From the NCBI GenBank assembly GCA_016840125.1, contig JAEOSY010000116.1, forward strand, positions 1-6,334: a DNA stretch of 6,334 nucleotides, given 5' to 3'. The translations under genes and the position numbers were made by a program. Below, piece by piece: positions 1-5,846 of the stretch. Under the pieces are notes generated by a model that made no database searches, was not told the DNA's origin, and saw only the letters and a program-made list of their open reading frames with translations. The first letter of the stretch is position 1; every line of letters begins with the position of its first letter. The stretch comes from Candidatus Helarchaeota archaeon. GTDB lineage: Archaea > Asgardarchaeota > Lokiarchaeia > Helarchaeales > HEL-GB-A.

Positions 1-413
1 ACTCATAAAGAGAAATTTATTGAATCTTTTTTATCGATTTAACCTTCCATATCATCCAGTCCCTAGAAATATGTGTTTTTTCCTAATGATTGGAATTAAT
101 TTTCTGATATATTTCGAACCTTTTAGACGTAATATTGAAACCTGATATCTCCTAATGACCACTCAAATTAAATAACGCTCTTATTTGAACAATATCAACT
201 ATATCTTACCTCTTGTCATCATCTAATACATTTTTGGTACTATTTCATTAATTATTTCATTTAACAATAGGATGTAAAACCATTCTCATGACCGATTGTG
301 TTTAGATTACTTTTCAAATAAAATTATTTACAAAATTTAGATTTGGTCATGGTTTCAGGAAATATTATTTCGGTAAAGGACATACATAAATGATCAATTC
401 AAAAAAAATAAAG

Positions 414-425
414 AAGGAGGTGATT
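414..425 (+). promoter_or_regulatory. Orphan strong Shine-Dalgarno-like sequence in the flp leader
   Basis: AAGGAGGTGATT matches the complement of the bacterial 16S rRNA 3' end over at least 11 bases, far better than the flp ribosome site itself. No ATG, GTG or TTG lies at the usual 5-10 base spacing downstream, and the flp start is about 100 bases away. It may be a ribosome standby or mRNA-stabilising site, a remnant of a lost small gene, or chance within the purine-rich leader. It lies inside the possible 390-455 mini-frame. Confidence 0.35.
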
Positions 426-503
426 AAACGTTTTAAAGATAAAATTTGTCTTTAGGAAAAGATTAGGCTGAAAAAACAATTTCAAAGATTAAAATTTAAA
501 AAA

Positions 504-510
504 AAGGAGA
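504..510 (+). promoter_or_regulatory. Ribosome binding site of flp
   Basis: AAGGAGA lies seven bases before the ATG at 518, an ideal spacing. It fixes the start of the short flp gene and fits the strong translation expected for a major pilin. Confidence 0.8.
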
Positions 511-517
511 ATAAAAA

Positions 518-682
518 ATGAAAAAATTGATGAGATTATTCAAAAAGGAAGAGGGAGCAACGGCCATTGAATACGGGCTGATCGCATTTCTGATTTCGAT
601 TGTATGTATTGCCGTATGGGGAGCTGCTGGAACGCAACTCATTGCAGCATTCCAGCAAGTTGTTACGGCTTTAGGAGGCTAA
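518..682 (+). CDS. flp: Flp family type IVb major pilin (prepilin)
   Basis: This 54-residue protein is the structural subunit of the Tad/Flp pilus, a thin fibre used for surface attachment. It has a short basic leader (residues 1-13, KKLMRLFKKEEG) ending in glycine, then the processing motif G-ATAIEY with Glu18 and Tyr19 at mature positions +5 and +6, the Flp signature. Cleavage after Gly13 by the peptidase encoded next door would leave a 41-residue mature pilin that is mostly one hydrophobic helix (about residues 20-37). Length is normal for Flp pilins. It starts at an ATG behind AAGGAGA. It is the first gene of the operon, separated from tadV by 130 bases containing a hairpin, which fits higher expression of pilin than of assembly proteins. 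A cysteine (Cys30) and a tryptophan (Trp34) inside the helix are slightly unusual. Identification is secure from the motif and the neighbours. Confidence 0.95.
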   Translation: MKKLMRLFKKEEGATAIEYGLIAFLISIVCIAVWGAAGTQLIAAFQQVVTALGG

Positions 683-706
683 GGGGTATAACTAATGCAT
701 TATTAC

Positions 707-745
707 GAACATCTTCCATCAAGTAATCACTGATGGAAGATGTTC
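707..745 (+). promoter_or_regulatory. Perfect 15-bp hairpin between flp and tadV
   Basis: GAACATCTTCCATCA (707-721) is exactly complementary to TGATGGAAGATGTTC (731-745), leaving a nine-base loop that can add two more pairs (723-724 with 729-730) past a bulged A. No run of T follows directly; the nearest is five T at 759-763, so a standard intrinsic terminator is unlikely. Placed 24 bases after the flp stop and 67 bases before tadV, it probably protects the 3' end of an abundant flp mRNA or acts as a processing or partial-termination site that sets pilin above assembly-protein levels. The structure is seen directly; the role is inferred. Confidence 0.75.
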
Positions 746-800
746 ATCATAGAGAAGATTTTTGATGGAAATCACAATAGCAAAATTTAATTGACATTTC

Positions 801-806
801 AGGAAA
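801..806 (+). promoter_or_regulatory. Ribosome binding site deciding the tadV start
   Basis: AGGAAA directly abuts the GTG at 807 but lies a normal distance before the ATG at 813 (eight bases from AGGA). The ATG at 813 is therefore preferred, which removes two residues from the longer possible protein. Confidence 0.6.
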
Positions 807-812
807 GTGAAC

Positions 813-1346
813 ATGCATTTTTCAATCAATTTATTATTTATTATTTTTTTGAGCGCTATACTTGTAGCTTCGGCGATTTATGATCTTCGGCATCAAATAA
901 TCCCAAATATGTTAACTTATCCGACAATATTTATTTCTCTATTCTGTCATTTAATTATGAGCGGTTTCAATGGCCTGCTTTTCAGTTTGGGAGGGCTAAC
1001 TTTAGGAATTGCCATTTTTCTTATTCCCTATCTCATGGGGGGAATGGGAGCCGGAGATGTGAAGTTGATGGGTGCCGTAGGTGCGGTTATTGGCCCAAAG
1101 GGAGTTTTCATTGCATTTTTAATGACGGCTATTATAGGCGGATTCTATGCACTTGTATTGCTAATAATACAACGAAGACATCACCATGCTGATAGTAATA
1201 GATGTTTAGAGGCCCGTATGGTTGGAGACACATTAACTTCAGCTATCACAACAGGCGATATGAAAGAGCCCAAGTTATGTTATGGATTCGCCATTGCATT
1301 TGGAACATTGTGTTATCTAGTACTGGATTTTTCGGTGCAATTATAG
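813..1346 (+). CDS. tadV: TadV/CpaA-type A24 prepilin peptidase
   Basis: This inner-membrane aspartyl protease of peptidase family A24 would cleave the leader of Flp and of TadE after the conserved glycine. The 177-residue protein has five or six hydrophobic segments. The two catalytic aspartates are visible: Asp24 in YDLRHQIIPN, and Asp82 in GAGDVKLMGA, the GxGD motif. A late YGFAIAFGT segment (157-165) is also typical of the family. It lacks the N-terminal methylating domain of PilD-type enzymes, as is normal for Tad systems. A polar loop at about 120-155 with three histidines in a row separates the last two membrane segments. A GTG at 807 is an alternative start but sits against its own Shine-Dalgarno, so ATG 813 is chosen. 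It follows flp after the hairpin and precedes cpaB by 29 bases. Confidence 0.93.
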   Translation: MHFSINLLFIIFLSAILVASAIYDLRHQIIPNMLTYPTIFISLFCHLIMSGFNGLLFSLGGLTLGIAIFLIPYLMGGMGAGDVKLMGAVGAVIGPKGVFIAFLMTAIIGGFYALVLLIIQRRHHHADSNRCLEARMVGDTLTSAITTGDMKEPKLCYGFAIAFGTLCYLVLDFSVQL

Positions 1347-1375
1347 ATGACTTCACAACTTAATGGAGGTGTACG

Positions 1376-2233
1376 ATGGGAAAATATAAAGCGTTAATCC
1401 CTTTTGCATTGGCACTTGTGATTGCGGCGACGGGCAGCATCTTATTATATAACTGGATGAAGAATAATACAGCTTCGGCAGAAGTGGTAAAAGTTGAAAA
1501 TACCGAGGCCGTGCCGGTTGCAGTCTCAGCCTTAGAATTGCCATGGGGAACAAAACTCAACAAAGAGATGATTAAGACCGTATCTTTTCTTAAAGAGAGT
1601 CTTCCAGAAGGATATTCTTCTAAGCCTGAGGATTTAGAAGGACGGATTATCATTCTTCCACTAAAGAAAAATGAACCTATTACAGAATCTCGATTAGCTC
1701 CTGATACTGTGAAAGCAGGTGGTGTATCAGCGATTATCAAGCCGGGGAAAAGAGCAATTGCAGTCAAGGGGGATAAGGTGATCGGGATATCAGGTTTTAT
1801 TAATCCGGGAAACAGGGTAGATGTTCTTGTCACGGTCACTGATCCAAGAACAAAGATGGAAGTCACTAAAATTGTACTCGAGAACATACAGATTCTCGCA
1901 ACGGGCACAAAAATAGAGAAGAACGAAAAAGGCGAACCAGCTCCGGTAGATGTATATACCTTGGAAGTTACCCCGGTAGAAGGCGAGAAACTAGCCTTAG
2001 CAGCAGCAGAGGGAAAACTTCAATTTGCTTTACGTAATATAACGGATGATGAGAAAGTCCTGACTAAGGGGACAAATATACCTGATACCCTTTCTTCACT
2101 CAGAGGGATCAATCCTAAAGTTAAAACATCAGCTAAGAATAAACCCACAAGGAAATGGATACCTAGAAAAAGAACGATGACTGTGGAGATCATAAAAGGG
2201 GAAAAGACAAGCAAAAAGAAATTTACATTTTAA
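1376..2233 (+). CDS. cpaB: Flp pilus assembly protein CpaB/RcpC
   Basis: CpaB/RcpC is a periplasmic component of the Tad machine, thought to act with the secretin. The 285-residue protein has an N-terminal membrane anchor or uncleaved signal (about residues 7-27), then an SAF domain (about 45-108, beginning VPVAVSALELPWGTKL), then the RcpC/CpaB domain (about 117-225) containing GKRAIAV, the ISGFINPGNRVDVLVTV segment, and LEVTPVEGEKLALAAAEG. The region from about 250 to the end is very basic and finishes with a VEIIKGEK-type strand usual at the end of this family. Length is normal. The ATG has GGAGG six bases upstream (1365-1369), and cpaC begins 23 bases after the stop. Domain order and position between tadV and cpaC make the call secure. 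Confidence 0.93.
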   Translation: MGKYKALIPFALALVIAATGSILLYNWMKNNTASAEVVKVENTEAVPVAVSALELPWGTKLNKEMIKTVSFLKESLPEGYSSKPEDLEGRIIILPLKKNEPITESRLAPDTVKAGGVSAIIKPGKRAIAVKGDKVIGISGFINPGNRVDVLVTVTDPRTKMEVTKIVLENIQILATGTKIEKNEKGEPAPVDVYTLEVTPVEGEKLALAAAEGKLQFALRNITDDEKVLTKGTNIPDTLSSLRGINPKVKTSAKNKPTRKWIPRKRTMTVEIIKGEKTSKKKFTF

Positions 2234-2256
2234 ACAAACAAGGAGGATATTATTCC

Positions 2257-3678
2257 ATGTGCCGGTCAATAAGATTCAAAATAGAAACCATAGCCATTTT
2301 TCTGGTAGCCTTATCACTTATTTTGTCGCCAGGATTATGGGCCGAAGAAATTCGTTTGATGGAAACACAAGAAGCAAAAAAATTTCATCTTGTGGTTGGA
2401 AAATCCATCATCTTAAAAAGCCTTAAGCCGACCAAACGTGTTTCCATTGCCAACCCGGAGATTGCAGATTTTGTACTTGTATCTCCAAAGGAAATCTACA
2501 TCACCGGGAAAGTCCCAGGGATTACTAATATGACTTTATGGCAAAACAAAGCGGTTTTCGCTATTTATGACATTGAGGTTGCATATGATATTTCCAGGTT
2601 AAAAGAGAAAATACACGAAGTTCTCCCCGAAGAAAGAGAGCTTCGGGTCATTGCGACTCATAATTCAATCACTCTTTCAGGCAGGGTTTCAAGCACAAGC
2701 AGTTTATCCCAGGCCATGGCGTTGGCTTCAGCATATGCTCCAGAATCAAAAGTGAACAATCTGATGGAGGTAGGTGGTGTTCACCAGGTTATGCTGGAAG
2801 TCAGAGTGGCGGAGATGTCACGAACTTTGATCAAGAAGTTAGGCATCAACTTTTCATACCTTAGAGGAGAAAATTTTGGGCTTAGTATGCTCGGAGGTTT
2901 AACCAAACTTGTTTCTCCAAGTGATGCAAATATTGCTTCAGGAGGCCCATTTGGGCTCTTTGTTACACCTGCAGTCAATGCTCTGTTCCGTTTTAACAGC
3001 GGAAGTGGGACCTGGACAGGTTTTATCGATGCTTTAAAGGCCGACGGTCTGGTTAAGATTTTGGCAGAGCCTACGCTTATTGCATTAAGTGGCCAGGAGG
3101 CTAGATTTCTTGCGGGAGGCGAGTTTCCAGTGCCTGTTCCTCAGGGTCTTGGCACCGTGGCAATAGAGTATAAGCCTTTTGGAGTAGGACTGTCTTTTAC
3201 GCCTAAAGTTTTAAGCGAAGATAAGATTAATATCAAAGTTGTTCCCGAGGTGTCGGAGCTTGACTTCTCGTCGGCAGTGCAATTCGAGGGATTTGTGGTG
3301 CCGGGATTAAGTACAAGGAAAGCTTCAACCGTTGTTGAGCTTGCTGATGGTCAAAGCTTTGCTATCGCTGGACTTTTAAGGGAAAACGTTCGAGATAATC
3401 TGCAAAAATTTCCACTCCTCGGAGAAATCCCTATTCTGGGTGCTCTATTTCGAAGCCGTGAATTTCAAAAATCCGAGTCGGAACTGGTTATCATTGCTAC
3501 ACCCCATCTCGTAAAACCCCTCGATGCAGGGAAGCAACCTCTCCCAACCGATTTTTACAGAGAACCTGATGATGTTGATTTTTATCTTTTGGGGTTAATG
3601 GAAGGGAGAGAAAAGGAACAGACATCAGCCGCCAAAGTGAACTTGGACGGTGATTTTGGACATGCGAAGCCTAAATAG
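2257..3678 (+). CDS. cpaC: Type II/III-family secretin CpaC/RcpA of the Tad pilus
   Basis: CpaC/RcpA forms the ring-shaped outer-membrane channel through which the Flp pilus leaves the cell. The 473-residue protein has a signal peptide with a likely cut after Ala29 (GLWA-EE). It continues with a pilus-secretin N-terminal domain (about 42-110, with RVSIANPEIADFVLVSP), a BON-like domain (about 112-172) and the secretin core (about 175-422). Family hallmarks in the core are EPTLIALSGQEARFLAGGEF (271-290), VPGLSTRKAS (348-357) and PLLGEIPILGALFRS (386-400). The C-terminal extension with PTDFYREPDDVDFYLLG (430-446) and a final GHAKPK is also seen in CpaC-type secretins. Length is typical. The ATG lies ten bases after AGGAGG (2241-2246). 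A secretin implies an outer membrane. The lipoprotein immediately downstream is a candidate helper. Confidence 0.95.
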   Translation: MCRSIRFKIETIAIFLVALSLILSPGLWAEEIRLMETQEAKKFHLVVGKSIILKSLKPTKRVSIANPEIADFVLVSPKEIYITGKVPGITNMTLWQNKAVFAIYDIEVAYDISRLKEKIHEVLPEERELRVIATHNSITLSGRVSSTSSLSQAMALASAYAPESKVNNLMEVGGVHQVMLEVRVAEMSRTLIKKLGINFSYLRGENFGLSMLGGLTKLVSPSDANIASGGPFGLFVTPAVNALFRFNSGSGTWTGFIDALKADGLVKILAEPTLIALSGQEARFLAGGEFPVPVPQGLGTVAIEYKPFGVGLSFTPKVLSEDKINIKVVPEVSELDFSSAVQFEGFVVPGLSTRKASTVVELADGQSFAIAGLLRENVRDNLQKFPLLGEIPILGALFRSREFQKSESELVIIATPHLVKPLDAGKQPLPTDFYREPDDVDFYLLGLMEGREKEQTSAAKVNLDGDFGHAKPK

Positions 3679-3714
3679 GTTGGAGTAAGAAATTATCATA
3701 AAATCCTAAAAATC

Positions 3715-3721
3715 AAGGAGG
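3715..3721 (+). promoter_or_regulatory. Ribosome binding site deciding the lipoprotein start
   Basis: AAGGAGG is two bases from an in-frame GTG at 3724 but five bases from the ATG at 3727. The ATG is the better placed start; the choice changes only one residue. Confidence 0.6.
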
Positions 3722-3726
3722 AAGTG

Positions 3727-4023
3727 ATGTTAAAAAGATATTTCGTATTAATTGGATTGATTACCGCGTTGGCAGTCGTTTCAGGGTGCGGGAGCAACAA
3801 AATCACGGGGCAGGGAGAGACAATGTTGGATAGGAATTGGGGACGATCTTTTGAATCTGCAAAACATAATCAGATTTTAAATCCTGACGCTGGTAAAAAC
3901 CTTGACCCGGTTACCGGGATGGATGGACAGGCAGGTGAGGGAATTATCAAAAAATACAGGAAAAAATCCGATGAAAAGCAATCGGCAAAGGAGTTCGGGG
4001 TTCTTACGATCAAGAGCAAATAA
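3727..4023 (+). CDS. Small Tad-locus lipoprotein, function unknown
   Basis: This 98-residue protein has a lipoprotein signal: basic KR, a hydrophobic stretch (about 5-18) and lipobox VSGC, with Cys21 as the predicted lipidated residue. The +2 residue is Gly, not Asp, so outer-membrane sorting is likely. The mature part is small and polar, with a recognisable core NWGRSFESAKHNQ (37-49), then ILNPDAGKNLDPV (50-62), GMDGQAGEGIIKKYR (64-78) and a charged tail. From memory, small proteins with a GR-S/A-E-AK-NQ, NP and DG-x-A-Y pattern recur in Tad loci, especially of Desulfobacterota, without a known role. It lies between the secretin and tadE, roughly where Caulobacter has cpaD, but is far shorter and shows no visible CpaD likeness. 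A pilotin or secretin-stabilising role is plausible but inferred. It is 48 bases after cpaC. Confidence 0.85.
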   Translation: MLKRYFVLIGLITALAVVSGCGSNKITGQGETMLDRNWGRSFESAKHNQILNPDAGKNLDPVTGMDGQAGEGIIKKYRKKSDEKQSAKEFGVLTIKSK

Positions 4024-4061
4024 TGATCAATAAGAAAACTTTGTAACAATAGTAAAAAGTC

Positions 4062-4067
4062 AGGAGA
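4062..4067 (+). promoter_or_regulatory. Ribosome binding site deciding the tadE start
   Basis: AGGAGA directly touches the ATG at 4068, too close for normal initiation, but AGGAG is seven bases from the in-frame GTG at 4074. The GTG is preferred. Confidence 0.55.
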
Positions 4068-4073
4068 ATGAAA

Positions 4074-4529
4074 GTGAGCTTGCATACGATAATAAAAATG
4101 AAAGAGCAAAAAGGGGCTTCAGCCATCGAGTTTGCCCTGGTCCTTCCATTGCTTCTCATTATAGTATTTGGAATCATAGAATTCAGTATTCTCTTCTATG
4201 ATAAGGCTATGCTCACAAATGCGAGTCGTGAGGGTGCCAGACTCGGAATTGTCTACCGCTATAATACAAGTGGCCCTAATCATCCAAATGATGGAGAGAT
4301 TATTGCAGTAGTAAATCAATATGCACAGAATCATTTAATAAACTTTGATGCTGGCGCGGTGATCACGCCTTTAATACAAAGAACCGGAGACTCCTCCGGA
4401 GATTCACTTACAGTATCTTTAAGCTATCCATATAATTTTTTAGTCTTTTCAAATCTTTTGTCCTTAATTGGGGCTGCTGCACCAAATCTGATCACCCTGA
4501 ACGCTTTGACTATCATGCGAATGGAATGA
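4074..4529 (+). CDS. tadE: TadE family pseudopilin
   Basis: TadE is a minor pilin-like protein needed for Flp pilus biogenesis and is processed by TadV in characterised systems. The 151-residue protein has a short polar leader, then the prepilin-type site G-ASAIEF, with predicted cleavage after Gly14 and Glu19 and Phe20 at +5 and +6. A hydrophobic helix follows (about 20-42, FALVLPLLLIIVFGIIEF), and then ASREGARLGIV (50-60), which with the helix forms the TadE domain signature. The remainder is a periplasmic domain with no recognised motif. The start is taken at GTG 4074 on Shine-Dalgarno spacing; ATG 4068 would add two residues. The gene follows the lipoprotein by 50 bases and precedes the TadG-like gene by 21. 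Confidence 0.92.
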   Translation: MSLHTIIKMKEQKGASAIEFALVLPLLLIIVFGIIEFSILFYDKAMLTNASREGARLGIVYRYNTSGPNHPNDGEIIAVVNQYAQNHLINFDAGAVITPLIQRTGDSSGDSLTVSLSYPYNFLVFSNLLSLIGAAAPNLITLNALTIMRME

Positions 4530-4550
4530 TTAAAACAAAGGGGAACTGAT

Positions 4551-5804
4551 ATGAATTTATTGTTATCTCACATCAGAGATGAAAGAGGGGCGATCCTTAT
4601 TATGATGGCTTTCCTGATGATAATATTTATAGGATTCGCTGCATTTGCTATTGATTTTGGACACATACAGGTAGTTCGCAATGAGCTTAATAATGCTGCC
4701 GATGCAGGTGCCCTCGCGGGCGCAAGGTTTCTATATAACAGCGCGGGTACTGACGTTAATATTAATGCTAATCAAATTGCCTATGACGCTGCCACAGCAA
4801 ACACAAGTGAGAATGCACTTGTAGAAGTAAACTGGACATCAGGAAACACCGGAGAAGTTCAACGGGGACACTGGAGTTTTTCAACACGTACCTTTACACC
4901 TAATGACTCCACGGCAGCTATAGACCTTTGGAATGTATCCACAGACGAATTAGACGCAAACCTTAATTTTATAAACGCAATCAGGGTGGTTACAAGAAGA
5001 CAATCGATACCTGCAGCATCTTTTTTAGCAAGGGTCGTTGGCTGGAATAGTTTTCAACTCTCCGCTGAGGCCGTCGCTTACATAGGCTTCGCCGGAACAC
5101 TGGGTCCTGGTGAACTAGATCAACCCATTGCCATTTGCGCGGACAGCATTCTGGTCGATGGTGAATACTCTTGCAACATTGGGCGGATGATCAATAGCGG
5201 CCAGGATATAGCAAATAATGAAACAGGGGGTTGGACCAGTTTTAATCAAGATGATCCATGTACAGGGGGGACTAATGCTCAAGAGGTAAGGAGTCTTGTT
5301 TGCGGTGGTGGAAACCCAGAGACAATCAATTTTGGTAAAGATATGGCAACAAACGGAGGGGACATCCAGAGCGCTTTTAATCAATTGATCCAATGTTGGC
5401 AGGGCGCAACGGGAAAGGCGAAACCATGGAATATGACATTACCGGTAGTAAATTGCCCTGGGAACAATATGGGGACATGTGAAGAGGTCCGCGGAGCAGT
5501 GAACCTCAATGTGATTTGGATTACTGATGCAGGGGAGGACCCCACCTTTAGTAACGTACCAACACAGATGGACGGGCTTCCAGCGCAAGGGGTTTCAGCT
5601 TGGTCAAACAATGATCCAAGTGGTCAAATTCGCTGGAACGATTTTGTTCAACACTTCCAGCTAAAAAATGTTGATGGATCACCAGCCCCATATTCAAAAA
5701 AGAGCATATACTTTTTACCAGACTGTACGCCCCATGATCCTAAAGGGGTGAGCAATGGGGAAAATTTCGGCATTCTGGCTGAGATACCGCTACTTGTGAA
5801 ATAA
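4551..5804 (+). CDS. TadG-like Flp pilus assembly protein with cysteine-rich C-terminal half
   Basis: This 417-residue protein carries the N-terminal TadE/TadG-like region. RGAILIMMAFLMI (12-24) leads a membrane helix to about residue 35, followed by AIDFGHIQVVRNELNNAADA (33-52) and GALAGAR (53-59), the family signature. It is anchored in the inner membrane with a large periplasmic part. Unlike TadE, it has no Glu at +5 after the glycine, so prepilin-type cleavage is doubtful. No von Willebrand A motif (DxSxS) is visible, unlike longer TadG proteins. All eight cysteines are in the C-terminal half (196, 208, 237, 251, 282, 302, 310, 392) and none is in the first 195 residues, which suggests disulfide bonding. 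The ribosome site is a weaker AAGGGGA (4538-4544). TadG is the closest family name, but the C-terminal part is not recognised, so no symbol is given. It lies 21 bases after tadE and 42 before cpaE. Confidence 0.88.
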   Translation: MNLLLSHIRDERGAILIMMAFLMIIFIGFAAFAIDFGHIQVVRNELNNAADAGALAGARFLYNSAGTDVNINANQIAYDAATANTSENALVEVNWTSGNTGEVQRGHWSFSTRTFTPNDSTAAIDLWNVSTDELDANLNFINAIRVVTRRQSIPAASFLARVVGWNSFQLSAEAVAYIGFAGTLGPGELDQPIAICADSILVDGEYSCNIGRMINSGQDIANNETGGWTSFNQDDPCTGGTNAQEVRSLVCGGGNPETINFGKDMATNGGDIQSAFNQLIQCWQGATGKAKPWNMTLPVVNCPGNNMGTCEEVRGAVNLNVIWITDAGEDPTFSNVPTQMDGLPAQGVSAWSNNDPSGQIRWNDFVQHFQLKNVDGSPAPYSKKSIYFLPDCTPHDPKGVSNGENFGILAEIPLLVK

Positions 5805-5846
5805 CATAGTTCTGATGATAAAGAGCAGCTTTAGAGGAGATGTACC

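Larger units (their letters stand above)
1..517. other. AT-rich leader upstream of flp, no convincing gene
   Basis: This stretch is much richer in A and T than the pilus genes and has no convincing coding region on either strand. It most likely contains the operon promoter and a long 5' untranslated leader. A TATTAT hexamer at 363-368 resembles a -10 box, but no good -35 sits 16-18 bases upstream, and no sigma-54 type GG/GC pair was found, so no promoter is called. Other items in it are a short inverted repeat (CATGACC at 287-293, GGTCATG at 345-351), an 11-12 base sequence complementary to the 16S rRNA 3' end at 414-425, and a possible 21-codon reading frame at 390-455 beginning ATG behind AAAGGA (375-380). 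The first 42 bases could be read as the tail of an upstream gene ending in TAA at 40-42, but nothing supports that choice over other frames. Confidence 0.6.

Noticed and set aside
1..42. Tail of an upstream gene ending in TAA at 40-42
   Set aside because: Only 13 codons are visible and another frame stays open from base 2 to a stop at 143-145; neither gives a recognisable protein and codon content is uninformative in such AT-rich DNA.
81..158. TCCTAATGA repeated at 81-89 and 150-158
   Set aside because: Two nine-base copies without other matching flanks are not enough to call an iteron or operator in AT-rich sequence.
163..188. AT-only stem (TTAAATAA with TTATTTGA, loop CGCTC) as a terminator of an upstream gene
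   Set aside because: The stem has no G-C pair, relies on a G-U pair, and is not followed by a T-run.
231..255. Sigma-54 promoter near TTGGTAC (about 234-240)
   Set aside because: The -24 part is only partly matched and no TTGC element occurs at the required spacing.
791..819. Perfect -35 hexamer TTGACA (791-796) before tadV, possibly an internal promoter
   Set aside because: At 17-base spacing the next hexamer is TGCATT, a poor -10, and it would lie inside the tadV coding region, downstream of its ribosome site.
1360..1908. 182-codon open frame on the minus strand opposite cpaB
   Set aside because: It is antisense to a well-identified cpaB gene, has no family features, and is explained as a shadow of the coding strand.
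4384..4399. CCGGAG/CTCCGG stem inside tadE
   Set aside because: It lies in the middle of a coding region where codons explain it, and no T-run follows.
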